From: Haematococcus lacustris
Lineage: Eukaryota > Chlorophyta > Chlorophyceae > Chlamydomonadales > Haematococcaceae
Length of the DNA stretch: 64,000 bases
Reading direction: 5' to 3'
Assembly (NCBI GenBank): GCA_030144725.1
Contig: JASKMD010000026.1
Coordinates: 10,904,616-10,968,615 of the forward strand
The notes beneath the pieces are model-generated. The model saw only the letters and a list, made by a program, of their open reading frames with translations, ran no database searches and was not told the origin of the DNA. This document shows positions 34,038 through 45,129 of the stretch, piece by piece. A program made the position numbers and the translations under genes. Numbering within the stretch: position 1 is the first letter of the stretch; each line of letters starts with the position of its first letter.

Positions 34038-34232
34038 TCACAGGGCTGGGGAGGGTGCCCAGCTAGCTTGTTGCGCTTGACGGGCCGGCCCATCATCATG
34101 TGGCAGGCTTCCCAGCAATGCATCAGAGCACCACCTGCCCCACGTGCCAGTGGCAGCAATAACAAAGAAGAAGACCATCAGGTCCAGGTCCAAGTCCAGG
34201 TCCAGGTCCAGGCACGCCTGCACCTCGCTCAC
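34038..34232 (-). pseudogene. Possible Fanzor-like remnant (copy 6)
   Basis: A minus-strand frame reads M-V-F-F-F-V-I-A-A-T-G-T-W-G-R-W-C-S-D-A-L-L, which resembles V-V-F-F-G-A-A-S-I-G-T-R-G-G-W-G-A-D-A-V-L in copies 2 and 3. It is preceded by CCTGGACCTGGACTTGGACC units like those at the edge of the copy 2 intron array (19545-19562). It is short and diverged, so the assignment is tentative. Confidence 0.4.
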
Positions 34233-34325
34233 CTACACCTGCTCACCGCAGCCATACCTGACCATGTTACAATCATTCGACGAGCAGATTCCATCTGACC
34301 CTGACCATACCGACAGCATATACAG

Positions 34326-34825
34326 NNNNNNNNNNNNNNNNNNNNNNNNNNNNNNNNNNNNNNNNNNNNNNNNNNNNNNNNNNNNNNNNNNNNNNNNNNN
34401 NNNNNNNNNNNNNNNNNNNNNNNNNNNNNNNNNNNNNNNNNNNNNNNNNNNNNNNNNNNNNNNNNNNNNNNNNNNNNNNNNNNNNNNNNNNNNNNNNNNN
34501 NNNNNNNNNNNNNNNNNNNNNNNNNNNNNNNNNNNNNNNNNNNNNNNNNNNNNNNNNNNNNNNNNNNNNNNNNNNNNNNNNNNNNNNNNNNNNNNNNNNN
34601 NNNNNNNNNNNNNNNNNNNNNNNNNNNNNNNNNNNNNNNNNNNNNNNNNNNNNNNNNNNNNNNNNNNNNNNNNNNNNNNNNNNNNNNNNNNNNNNNNNNN
34701 NNNNNNNNNNNNNNNNNNNNNNNNNNNNNNNNNNNNNNNNNNNNNNNNNNNNNNNNNNNNNNNNNNNNNNNNNNNNNNNNNNNNNNNNNNNNNNNNNNNN
34801 NNNNNNNNNNNNNNNNNNNNNNNNN
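34326..34825. other. Assembly gap, 500 N
   Basis: Run of exactly 500 N, a scaffolding placeholder of unknown true length. The N-terminal exons of Fanzor copy 4 could lie here or be absent. Confidence 1.
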
Positions 34826-35631
34826 GAGGCAGCAGCTCAGCTAAGCCCATGTAAATCAGTATGGTGGCCCAGCTGAGCCCAGTAAAACTCGACAGATCAA
34901 CACTAATACTGTAGTTTGCACGGCCGTTCTAGGCCGTTCCAACATGGTGTCTCACATGTGGTTAATAGCAAGATATGAACTAAATGAGCAGGAGGCAGCA
35001 CAAGCTAAGATGCGACGGCGAGGCGACGCGTCAAAGAATAGGTGCAGTGCATGAAATGCCAGCATAATGAACAGGGACCCCATGCATTTCCAGCGGATAC
35101 TCTTACACCCGTCTGAGGAGCCTAGTGTTTTGCATCTGCCCAGTAACCTGCATCAGCCTTCGGGCACATATCTGCCTGCCAACACGTCCCAAAACATGTA
35201 AAAAACATGTAAAAAAACATGTAAAAAAACATGTAAAAAAGAGGAAAAACAGGAAAACAGGAAAAAACTGGAAAACCAGTACATCGAAGGCATTTAGCGC
35301 CACAGTTAGCGAAGCGAGTTAGGAAAATGCAGCGAAACAGACAGCGTAGACGTAATCGTAATGCCTCGGACAGTTAGGTCGACCGTCAGGCCGACACGCC
35401 GCCAGACATGCAGGCCAACGGCGCAGCGCACTGGGCCAACAACCACAATAACACATGGCACGCAAAGAAGGTCAAACGGCATACCTTGATGAGGCATGTT
35501 GCTTGAGGCATATTGCTGGTGGCATGTTGCTTGAGGCATTTGACTGAACATTGATGCTTGAACATTGACTGACGGTGTTTGGGTGGCTCCAAGTGTGCTG
35601 AGTCGACTGAGTCGGCTGTGTTGGGTTGCAG
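34826..35631. other. Region between gap and Fanzor copy 4
   Basis: No gene seen. It contains four AACATGTAAAAA-type units at 35194-35240 and the left 16-bp direct repeat at 35113-35128. Confidence 0.4.
35113..35128 (+). repeat. Left 16-bp direct repeat flanking Fanzor copy 4
   Basis: CTGAGGAGCCTAGTGT, repeated perfectly at 37820-37835. The 2.7 kb between them contains the Fanzor exons and the 3' hairpins, so the pair may be a target duplication or element-end repeat. Confidence 0.6.
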
Positions 35632-37619
35632 GTGGCCAACCGGTGGATCGCCTTCCTTCCATCCAGCATCCCGCCAGCCGTCCAGCCATCCATCTGGCCA
35701 AACGACGGGCAGACCTTCGCGCAGGTGGTTCACACGGACGGAGTGACGGTCAGCTTGCTGTTCACGCGCCCCAAGCCAGCAGGGCCGCCCGCAGAGCTGC
35801 CTCGCATGGGCAAGCAGGAGGGCGCTGTCAACCCGCTGGCGCACCTGAACGCAGACTGGCTGGGCTGCGACCCAGGCAAGACCAACATGGCGACTGTGGC
35901 GCACGAAGAGCGATACCCCTCCGGCGCTGTGGAGTCAGTGTGGCAGCGCAGCCTCAGTGCGGGGCAGTACTACCGGCAGAGCGGCATCACGCAGCACGCC
36001 AAGACGTCCAAGGCCTGGATGGCCGGCATCCAGCACGAACACGCTGTGCTGTCGCAAGTCACCAACTACACCGCCTCGCTGCAGCGGTACCGGGAGTACG
36101 TCGCAATGACGCTGGTGACCTGGCCCGCCATGTGGACCGAGCTGTCAAAGCCGCGCTGGGCCAACGCCAGGTTCCGGCTGCACCAACACAAGCAGAGCAC
36201 GGTGGCCAAGTTCTGGGTTGAGGTGAGTAGGCCGTACCCAGCCAGTGTGTGTGCTAGTGTGTGTGCTCACAATGCTTGTCTTTGCCATGGAAGGACCTGA
36301 GCTCACAATGTGTCTCTCCTAGTGTGCCTTGGCTGACCTGACCTGACCTGACCTGACCTGACCTGACCTGACCTGACCTGACCTGACCTGACCTGACCTG
36401 ACCTGACCTGACCTGACCTGACCTGACCTGACCTGACCTGACCTGACCTGACCTGACCTGACCTGACCTGACCTGACCTGACCTGACCTGACCTGACCTG
36501 ACCTGACCTGACCTGACCTGACCTGACCTGACCTGACCTGACCTGACCTGACCTGACCTGACCTGACCTGACCTGACCTGACCTGACCTGACCTGACCTG
36601 ACCTGACCTGACCTGACCTGACCTGACCTGACCTGACCTGACCTGACCTGACCTGACCTGACCTGACCTGACCTGACCTGACCTGACCTGACCTGACCTG
36701 ACCTGACCTGACCTGACCTGACCTGACCTGACCTGACCTGACCTGACCTGACCTGACCTGACCTGACCTGACCTGACCTGACCTGACCTGACCTGACCTG
36801 ACCTGACCTGACCTGACCTGACCTGACCTGACCTGACCTGACCTGACCTGACCTGACCTGACCTGACCTGACCTGACCTGACCTGACCTGACCTGACCTG
36901 ACCTGACCTGACCTGACCTGACCTGACCTGACTGCAGACTGTGAGGGGTGCCATGGTACGCTGCAACTCGGCTGCCACAGGTCGCCCCCTGGCCCTGGCC
37001 TATGGGGCAGCAGGCTTCAGCGGTGCCGGCAGCAGGGGCAGCAGGGGTGTGCCCGTCAAGCAGATGCTCAGGGAGGCATGCAAGCAGTTCCCAGGGCGTG
37101 TGGTGCTGGTGCATGAGTTTCGCACCAGCCGGGTCAGCTCTGCCCACACCGACGTGGTGCCAGGCCAGCAAGAGTCTTTCAGGTAAGAGACCTCAGGTGC
37201 ATGTGCATTGTAGGAATGTACTCATTACATAGTAGATTGGTTACATAGCTGTCATGTAGTCATCACCAGCACCGTTTAGACTAAACATGACTTGACTTGG
37301 CAATCTTACAAATGTGCATTGTGCATCTATGTTGCCTTGCAGGTGGCTGCGCCCGGTGCGCAGCATGGCGACGCGGTCCCGCATCCGGGGCCTGATGTGC
37401 TCAACAAGCAACGGCATCAGGTTCTACGACCGAGACGTGTCAGCCGCGCTGAACATCCGCCGCATTGCAGCCGGGCCGGGCCGCCCACGCGAGCTCAGCA
37501 GCTGGGTGGGCCGCCCAGCTATGCCTAACCCAGGCAGGCCAGGCCAGGAGTGGGTGTGCGTGCGCGACAGAGGCCTGTTGCGGAAGTGGCAGCGGCGGCA
37601 TCAGCGGCAGCGATGGTGA
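35632..37619 (+). CDS. Fanzor-like RuvC nuclease (copy 4), all three catalytic motifs present
   Basis: Three in-phase exons: 35632-36222, 36938-37182 and 37343-37619 (TGA), giving 370 residues of the C-terminal two thirds. RuvC-I is L-G-C-D-P-G-K-T-N (Asp codon 35869-35871). RuvC-II is V-L-V-H-E-F-R-T-S-R-V-S-S (Glu codon 37115-37117). RuvC-III is F-Y-D-R-D-V-S-A-A-L-N-I-R-R-I (37425-37460). The Glu sits directly before the T-S motif, as reported for Fanzors, whereas in TnpB it is further upstream. The zinc-ribbon cysteines expected after T-S are replaced by V-S-S, although one Cys remains in R-G-L-M-C before RuvC-III. The N-terminal exons are not visible upstream, possibly in the gap. Copy 4 is more diverged from copies 2 and 3 than those are from each other. 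Confidence 0.8.
36333..36932 (+). repeat. (CTGAC)120 pentamer array in an intron of Fanzor copy 4
   Basis: One hundred and twenty uninterrupted pentamers occupy intron 36223-36937 and end in the 3' splice site ctgactgcag. It is the same pentamer, on the sense strand, as in copy 2. Confidence 0.95.
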
Positions 37620-37661
37620 CATGTGTATCATGCCATGAGCCAAACAAACAAACAATACGAT

Positions 37662-37800
37662 TGCCCCTTACAAAGGGGATGTGTGTGCGATAGAGTGTGC
37701 ATAGGGTAGGATAGGGCTCTATCGACTCCTGGGGTTAGGGACCCAGGTTAGGGACACACACCGGTCCCTCCTGTGGAGAAGTGTAGGGGCTCCACAGGAT
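37662..37800 (+). ncRNA. Candidate guide-RNA scaffold: four hairpins downstream of Fanzor copy 4
   Basis: Four successive stems lie between the stop codon and the right direct repeat: CCCCTT/AAGGGG (37664-37669, 37673-37678), CGATAGAG/CTCTATCG (37688-37695, 37717-37724), CCTGGG/CCCAGG (37728-37733, 37742-37747) and TCCTGTGGAG/CTCCACAGGA (37769-37778, 37790-37799). In TnpB and Fanzor loci the guide scaffold is encoded just 3' of the nuclease and runs to the element end. The position here fits, but function is inference from structure and location. Confidence 0.45.
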
Positions 37801-37819
37801 GATAGGGATACAGGACGGC

Positions 37820-37835
37820 CTGAGGAGCCTAGTGT
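37820..37835 (+). repeat. Right 16-bp direct repeat flanking Fanzor copy 4
   Basis: Perfect match to 35113-35128. It lies 21 bp after the last hairpin. Confidence 0.6.
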
Positions 37836-38254
37836 GAGTGAAATTGTCGCCAAATAGGCAGCCTACTAAGGAACAGGCTCTGTTTTGCCCAACAGAAATG
37901 GGGGCGTGAAAAGTGTGTGTCGCGAAACAGACTTTGAACGAACACCTAGGTCCCAGACGTTCAGCCTGCCAGCCTCAACAAAGCCTACGCACCCCTTCCG
38001 CAAATCGGATTTGTATGCGATTCTGCCCTATCGCCTCGCCGACACGAAGCTGCATCGCCACCGCAACGTTTGGGGACCCTGTCAGTCGAGTAAAACAACG
38101 GAGGAGAGCTAGTTGAAGGCTTCACCGCTGTTCCTAATCGCCTGGTCTGCAGACGTCGTAATTCCATCCTTAACCCATGGGGCACCCCTTGTGCGCGTAT
38201 GTTACAAGCCCTTGCCCTCTGTTGCGGCCGCAGTTGCTGCCGCGGAGCTGAAGG
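37836..38254. other. Upstream region of eIF5
   Basis: No gene seen; it should contain the eIF5 promoter. No clear TATA box. Confidence 0.35.
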
Positions 38255-41200
38255 ATGGCGACCATTAACATCGGTGCAAGCAACGCGGATGACGCATTCT
38301 ACAGGTGCTGGCGCGCAGCTGTTGCGGTTTTGTCAGATCTCCGCTGACCGCATTGTCATGTCATTTGTGACACTCACAGGTACAAGATGCCTAAGCTTAT
38401 CTCAAAGGTAGGTATGGCGGAAGTTGAGCCAGCCTCCCCATGCTGCTATGTCTGCAACAAGCACCTCACCTTGCACTGGGTGGTGCAGGTTGAGGGACGT
38501 GGCAACGGGATCAAAACAAATGTGGTGAACAATGTCGAGGTCGCCAAGGCACTTGAGAGGGCACCAGAATGTGAGTGGTGGTAGCAGTCTCAGCCAGTAT
38601 GCCGTGAAGTGATGGTCCCCCATGCGCTGGGTGCTCATGCTGTGCCATCTCCCCCGCAGACGTGCTGAAGTACTTTGGCTGCGAGCTTGGGGCCCAGACG
38701 AACTTTGATAAGGCTACGGGTGTGTCAATCGTGAACGGTGCACACGACGCAAAGAAGCTGTCTGATTTGTTGGAGGGTTTCATCAAGAAGTTCGTGCAGT
38801 GCTACTCCTGTGGCAACCCTGAGACCCACATTAAGATCAGGAAGGAGCTGCTGCACCTGAAGTGCAAGGCGTGCGGCTACATGTCGGACATCGACCCCCG
38901 CCACAAATTGAACACCTTCATCCTGAAGAACCCACCAGAAAACAAGATGACCAAGGAGGAGAAGAAGTGAGGGTAGCAGCTGTGCAGCTGCCATTTGACA
39001 TATGTACCTCTCAGCCTCCTATTAGTACTGCTGGTAAATCACACTGACAGCAGTTACTAACACGAGAGTGGCTGTGTGTCAAGTCAGCAGGTGGTGCGTG
39101 GCTGGTGTACGCTGGTGCACAGGTTGAAGAAGGCTGAGGAGGAACGGTTGCGGGATGCTGAGAAGGCTGAGAAGCGAGAGAAGAAGGAGAAAAAGTGAGC
39201 AGGCGGACATGCACGCTGCATGCTGGCTATTTACCTGTTGATTGCTCAGGAGCTGTGTCATGTAGTTTGCTGATGTGTGTGCTTACACACTGACTATGCC
39301 TTGCATCATTGTGCTTGCAGAGAAAAGGAAAAGGAGAAGAAGGAGAAAAAGAAGTGAGGGTTGCTGTGCAACATACAGGGGATGTGTGAGTAGGGGTTTG
39401 TCTCATGCGACGTCTGCCATGTGATGGTGTTCTGCAGGGAGAAGAAGGAGGATGGAGACAAGGATGCAGAGGAAGGCGGTTCCAAGGAGGAGTCAGCGGT
39501 GGGGTCTCAGCGCAGGCTTGCCAGCAGCCCCCAACTCACCGCATGCAGTTTTTTCTTGTCCCCACTCAACCTTTGAAGCAGTCATATCAGGTTAATGTTT
39601 ACAACAAGCTCAAACACGGCGCCGGGCCTGTGCAGAGTTGACGGCGTGTGAAAAGCCCTGTGTCCTGCCCTGGTTCCGTGTGGCCTGCTGACCCAGTGCT
39701 GAGCCCAGCATCGGCATGTATGCTGCTGCTGTGTCCCATCCTCATGCTGGGGTGAGCTGCCCTCCTGGTGAAATTGCCGCAATGAAGGGTGTTGCTAACC
39801 CCTTAATACCCTTGGCCCTGTGCAGGCGGAGAGCAGCGATGATGATGATGGTGTGGTGTGGATGACTGACACATCCGCAGAGGCGGCCAAGCGGCGGGCT
39901 GAGGTCAGGCAATGACTGTGTCAGTCAGCCAGCATGCTCGCAGCATGCACAGCCAGCAAGTCAGCCAAGTGCATTGTTAAAGCAGGGGCCCCACCTCATG
40001 CTGGGGTCACGCGCCCGTGAGGCAGGACCCCACAGCAATTGTTTGCTGTTTGATGTGGTTGCAGGAGCAGCTGAGTGCTGCCACCTCATCCATGGTAACT
40101 GTGGGCAACATTGAAGCAGAGGAGGAGGCGGCACGAAAGAAGGCAGAGAAGGAGGCCAGGCGCAGGGAGGAGGAGGCGGCTCGTGCAGAGGTGGGCATTG
40201 TTATAGCCTGCATGCTAGACCTCCTACAGCTACAGGCTGCGGCTATGGTGTCAGGGCACTACCTGGTGTGTTTAGGGGTTGCACAGGGTAAAAGTAGTGA
40301 GCAGAACAAAAGCCACTGTGCAGCACAGGTCATCTGATGTGGGTCGACTTTGCAGCGAAACTCTGTGCACTGCGTCTGTTAGTCTAACGCATGCTTAGTG
40401 AACAGCACCTCACCCTGGTGCACTGCTCTCATGCTCCCTTGTTGCTTTCTAACCTGCAGGCTGAGGCTGCGGCGGCCCGTGCTGCTGCTGAGCTGGAGCG
40501 ACTTCAGCTGCAAGCTGCTGCTGAGGCTGCAGCTAAGGCGGAAGCAGAGGCGCCCATCCTGGCTGTCAAGCAGCTGGTGGACAGTGGAGCGGCCCCTGCT
40601 GCCATTGCAACAGAGGTCAAGCAGCTGACGGTCCCTGGTGGCCTTGCAGGTGCGCTGCAGTGTGGCCAACAGCATGTGCCTCACCAGCCAACCTTGCTGC
40701 CCTCCGCCATGTCTGCCGCCGTTGTTGTTGTCATGCCACCGTCACGTGCACAAGTTATGCGTCAAGCAGTCATGCAGCTGTGCTGTGCACAATGGTCCCT
40801 GGCTGCTAGGACTACTGAGCCAGCTCCATCTGTAAGTGTAGTGGTGTGGTGTTGGTGCCGTGGTATGTAAGGCACTGATGTTGGCTATTGCTGTACCTCG
40901 TGCAGGCAAGCTGTCCGCCTTGTACCAGGCTCTGCTGTCAGGTTTGAGCAGTACAGAGAAGGTGGCTGACGTGCTGAAGGCCAGGAAGGCAGTACTGGCA
41001 GCCCTTGCTAAGGACAAGCCCAGCCAGCTGGCGCAGCTCATTGCTGTTGAACACTACTTCTCAGGTACGGTCATCAGCATGCTACGTTCTGCTTCTGCGC
41101 AGCATGGCAGGATGGCAGCCTGGCAGGATGGCAGCCTGGCAGCCTGCCACATCCAGTTGCGCAGCCTGGCAGCCTGCCACATGTTGTCACCATGTGCTTG

Positions 41201-41533
41201 TAGTCCAGCAGTTGTTTTGCACGCTCGCTGTTTTGATTCCAATGTACAAAAGGATGTACAAGCTATTCCAATGTATGGCAAGCACAAGCGAAATGTGCAT
41301 TGCGTGATGCAGTTGTGGCTCCGGAGCGCGTGAAGGAAGTCCCATTGGTCATCAAAGCGATGTATGACCTGGACCTTGCTGATGAAGACGTGGTTGTGGC
41401 CTGGGCTGACAAGGATGACGCTGGCAAGATCCTAGGGCTGTCGCCCGATGCTACAGCGGCCATGCGCAAAGCGGCTGCACCAGTAGTAGAGTGGCTTCAG
41501 GAGGCGGACGAGGACGAGAGCGACGACGAGTAG
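38255..41533 (+). CDS. EIF5: Translation initiation factor eIF5, 12 exons
   Basis: eIF5 is the GTPase-activating protein for eIF2 in the 43S preinitiation complex and a scaffold through its W2 domain. Twelve phase-consistent exons encode 468 residues: 38255-38304, 38380-38407, 38489-38570, 38660-38966, 39123-39194, 39321-39353, 39438-39498, 39826-39903, 40065-40190, 40460-40649, 40906-41064, 41313-41533. The N-terminal eIF2B/5 domain includes [17 protein letters not shown], an Arg in the flexible tail as expected for GAP function, and a zinc ribbon C-Y-S-C...C-K-A-C. A Lys/Glu-rich linker is split over three short exons. [15 protein letters not shown] matches plant eIF5. The C-terminus is a W2/MIF4G-like domain ending in an acidic, aromatic tail. 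The exon 4 end mimics a stop (AAG TGA) but is a gtgagg donor, since phase continues through exon 5. Confidence 0.94.
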
Positions 41534-41697
41534 AGCCTGGCCTCGTGCTGGGGCGGACGACGTTCCTCCGCACTTCCCTCCAGTGCCCCTTATGCACGCA
41601 GCTGTTGCATCCACGGAGCTTCGCCAACAGTGTTCCGTATACGCAAATGAGCTAGCAGTTGTTCTGGTCTGCAGCACTGATTTTGTGCGGGCATTTG
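41534..41697. other. eIF5 3' region
   Basis: Short spacer between the eIF5 stop and a LINE-derived repeat; probable 3' UTR. Confidence 0.4.
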
Positions 41698-41873
41698 ATG
41701 ATGATGTGGCTTACACCGCTTAAGCCGTCAGCCGTTAGGCTGCTAGGCCGCCCTCCCCCTCTAGGGGTTCGGGACTTTCTGTAACGCACTTCAAAGCAAG
41801 GTGCACAAACAAAGGTGCACATGGGCTCAACATGAAGTCATGCAAATTCTCATTATTGTTCTGTAAAGTCATT
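41698..41873 (-). mobile_element. Detached LINE 3' end
   Basis: About 176 bp that match 42723-42899, the 3' end of the LINE to the right, in the same orientation and including the (ATC)n tail. It has no upstream coding part, so it is a strongly 5'-truncated insertion. Confidence 0.75.
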
Positions 41874-42214
41874 TCCTTTCACAAGCTACATACACACCTG
41901 TCGAACGAAACTCCTTGCGTCGAAACCACAAAAGACGAGATGGTTAGTCAGCATCTGTAATTAAGTCGTTGCTGGAGTGTATCCACGATCTACCTCTGCC
42001 AAGGGTATACCATGCTCTAAAAGTGTTGAACGTAACACAGGCGCAACTAAAGCGGTGGAATGTCGTGTATATCTGTAGGGTGCGGGGGGTTTCGCGTCTA
42101 ACTAAATTATCAGATGCATTATATTACTACATACCACTAGTACAATTGATGGTGAGCAGGTGAGGTGTGTCCGTGATCGCTTGCGCCGGCATGACCTCAA
42201 TCGCTTGCCAGTAG

Positions 42215-42325
42215 ACGCGCACTAATTTGCGGCTGCCAATGCGAGAAATGCTATCGAAGACGGTGCAGTATTGAGTGAGTATTTGCTTGAAAATTACCAA
42301 CCCCATTGGAGCCTCCTGAGTGAGA
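42215..42325 (+). repeat. Dispersed repeat family, copy 3
   Basis: Aligns with 24250-24360 over about 110 bp. Confidence 0.7.
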
Positions 42326-42338
42326 GTCACGTCTATTT

Positions 42339-42412
42339 AGACGTTCTAATTAGAAGATCCATCTGATATTAGATCTCATTATATATAATTAGAAAAACCG
42401 CACCCTATACAT
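42339..42412 (-). mobile_element. Solo terminal fragment related to the hAT-like element at 51.6 kb
   Basis: Read on the minus strand from 42412 it begins TAGGGTGCGGTTTTTCTAAT and continues with ATGAGATCTAATAT, matching the left end of the element at 51558. Confidence 0.55.
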
Positions 42413-42423
42413 CTGATGGACAA

Positions 42424-42671
42424 TAGAGCGCGACCGGACTGGTTAAAGGTTAATGTTAAACCGATTGTTAAAGTTGACCGTTTGGTCGCGATACGAGTCC
42501 CTTTTTGCTGTCGTTCTGGTCGCGACACGGCAATGCACCCAGCGACACTATGCCGGCAGAAGTAGCCAGTGAGAAGCAGTCCCAGGGTAGCAAAACGGGT
42601 ATGTTAAAGATTGGTTAAAGATGTGGTTAAACCCAAAACATCAGGATGTTAAACTAACCAGTCGCGCTCTA
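42424..42671. mobile_element. MITE, 248 bp, with 8-bp target duplication
   Basis: Ends are TAGAGCGCGAC...CTGGTTAA on the left and its inverse (TTAAACTAACCAG, TCGCGCTCTA) on the right. ATGGACAA flanks both sides (42416-42423 and 42672-42679). The interior has repeated GGTTAAA words and no coding capacity. The 8-bp duplication suggests a hAT-type nonautonomous element. Confidence 0.8.
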
Positions 42672-42722
42672 ATGGACAATTGTGGTCTCTCTCGATTATA
42701 AAATCCATGGTATGTGTACACT

Positions 42723-44908
42723 GATGATGATGGTGGCTTACACCGCTGAAGCCCTCAGCCGTTAGGCTGCTTGGCCGCCCTCCCTCTCTAAGGGTTTGGG
42801 ACTTTCTGTAACGCACTTCAAAGCAAGGTGCACAAACAAAGGTGCACATGGGCCCAACATGAAGTCATGCAAGTTCTCATTATTGTTCTGTAAGGTCATG
42901 GCAAACTCCGGCTGCTCCCTGATGGAACTCGTGGCAGTGCACTTAAAGATGAAATGCATGGCGTCATCCACTACCCCCTCTGTGCATCTGGTGCATGTGC
43001 GATCAATGGCAGTTACCCCCTCAAACCAAGCCTTCGCCACCCCCAAACCGCTGTTGCCTAACCTGAACCTAGTCAGGCTCGTGCGAACTTCTGTAGAGAG
43101 CTGTCTGTTAAGCAGGTGTTGCCATGTGATTGATGCCAATGCCGTCCCCATGCTTGAACCATGCAGCATACGAGCATCTCTCCCGATGCACCGTCTCAGG
43201 CAGTCTAGGGTCTCCCTCAAACCCAACCCAACGCCTCCCCCACCTCTCGAGCCATTTGACTTCCATAGCCTTGGTGCCTAGGACCATGTCCGGGCTCAAG
43301 GTGAACTCACCCCCCATCAGCTCTCTGGCGGCAAGCTGGAACTGAGCACTCCAGCTGGCCTGACAGCTCCTGCCTAACTCCACATCTGCCTTGCTGACCC
43401 TCATTAGCAGGTCGCTGTGGGATAATTTGGCAGTGTTCCAGAACTTGCAAGCAGCCCTCGGCCAGTAAAGCTGGAGGGGCAGCTGCCCCAACTCATGCAG
43501 CACCATCAGGCCTGACACTGAGCTACGTACCCTGGCAGCAAACCTGAGAAAGCTGAGCATGCGTGTTTGCACTGGGTTGGAGAGTTGCACACCATGCCCA
43601 AGGAAAGCAGTGCCCCATACCTGGCTGCCATACAGCCCCAATGGGAGCACGAACGCTCTAATGAGGTGACACAGGGCATATGGATCCTGCAGGACCCCAT
43701 ACTCTCTGTCACGCTTGCACGCCTGGCGCATGGCGAGGAACATGCCAGCCCTCATGTGAGTGGCAGCAAAAGCAGGGGTGGCGCTGGGATTGAAGTGCAT
43801 GCCTAAGTACTTGAACTCTCTCACCACAGGCAGGATCTATTGCTTGGTGCTGCAGTTTGTGAGTTGCCATTGAAGACCATCACCTTTGACTTGCCCACAT
43901 TGACTGTGAGGTGTTTCCTATCTGCAATGCCTTGTAGCTGGCAGACCAGCCGCTGCAGCCCGTGGGGCGAGGTCCGTGGGGCGAGGGTCAGGTCATCAGC
44001 ATACATGAAGTGGGTGACAGGTGTGCCTTGCACTCTCACAGCATCAACAGGACCCAGGAACTCCTTACTGATGTCGTGAACATAGAGAGCAAACAGGAGT
44101 GGGCTGATGGGGCAGCCTTGCTTGACACCTTGGTCCGGAGTCACGGGGGGGGTGCGGTGGGGACCATCTATCAGCACATAGCTATCATCCCTATACAGAC
44201 CCTCCAGGCAGGCAAGCAAGGGTTGTGGCAGCTTGACCCCAACCCGCAAGTGCTCTCACAACTGTTGTCGAGGTACGTGGTCATAGGCCTGTTTGAAGTC
44301 AATGAAGGCAGTGAAAAGCTTGCGGTGCTCGGCATTTGCGCTGGCAATTTTAGCGTGGACAAGATGGCGGAGAATGAACATGGCTTGCATGGTGCTGCGT
44401 CCCGGGATGAACCCAAACTGCTCATGTGGCAGCACTTTGTGTGCCATGCACCAGGCAGTCTGCACGTGTCGCAAGACGTTAGCATTCAGGCGGTACAACA
44501 CACTACTCACAGCAAGCATTCTGTACTTGTGGGGGTCTGTGGGGTCTGCGTCCTTGAAGAGGGGGCTAATACTAGCTACCTTGCAAGCCCCAGTGCGCAT
44601 CATGTTGTGAAACCATGCGGCAAGCAGAGGGAGCAGCAGGTATGTGGTGACACCCTCATCAGCTGTGCGGGCGTGCTTGATAAAGGGGGCTGGGAGGCCA
44701 TCCAGGCCAGGTGCTGTGTCACTTTTGAGCTCACGAAGTTGTGCTTGTACAATGGATGTGATGTTGTCAAGATGGGGCAGCTCATAGGCAGGGTTGTGAC
44801 AGGGGCAGAGGCAGGGACAGGGACAGAGTGAAGTCGGCCTCTCCCAAGAGGGACAGCTTGCAAATGAGCAGGCACAGCTTGCCTGGTCCAGGCTGGCTCA
44901 GGGATCAC
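42723..44908 (-). pseudogene. LINE retrotransposon, 5'-truncated and frame-broken reverse transcriptase
   Basis: Reading from 44908 down: RT blocks with H-K-Y-R-M-L-A-V-S-S-V, E-Q-F-G-F-I-P-G-R-S-T and A-F-I-D-F-K-Q-A-Y-D (44600-44260); then V-K-Q-G-C-P-I-S-P-L-L-F and the catalytic F-M-Y-A-D-D-L (44250-43820); then E-F-K-Y-L-G-M (43827 on) with thumb and connection; then a Cys/His cluster C-T-R-C...H-F-I-F-K-C near 42960, as in the zinc-binding RVT C-terminal domain. Each section is in a different frame, with stops at the junctions. No endonuclease domain is visible. The 3' end carries (ATC)n followed by AT-rich DNA. The Y-A-D-D and zinc domain suggest an L1/RTE-like plant or algal LINE; the clade is not resolved. 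Inactive. Confidence 0.85.
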
Positions 44909-45129
44909 ATCAGGTGCTTCACGTGCCGCATTGGTGGTTGTGATGTGTGGTGGTTGTGTTGCTTGGGTCGTTGGAGCTGCCTCCTACGGCAGCCCCACCC
45001 CCCAGCTGGCATCTATGCGCAGTCTGTGGCTGGAACAGCTGCACAGCAAGGCTCATAAGTGTACACCAAAGTTAACTTTGTGCGCGTGGTCCGGTGGGAG
45101 GGTAGCAAGGGCAAGCCCCGAGGCTTCTC

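Noticed and set aside
38941..38970. Stop codon ending eIF5 after the zinc ribbon domain (AAG TGA)
   Set aside because: The bases are a gtgagg donor; the next exon restores K-L-K-K in phase, and the W2 domain follows downstream.
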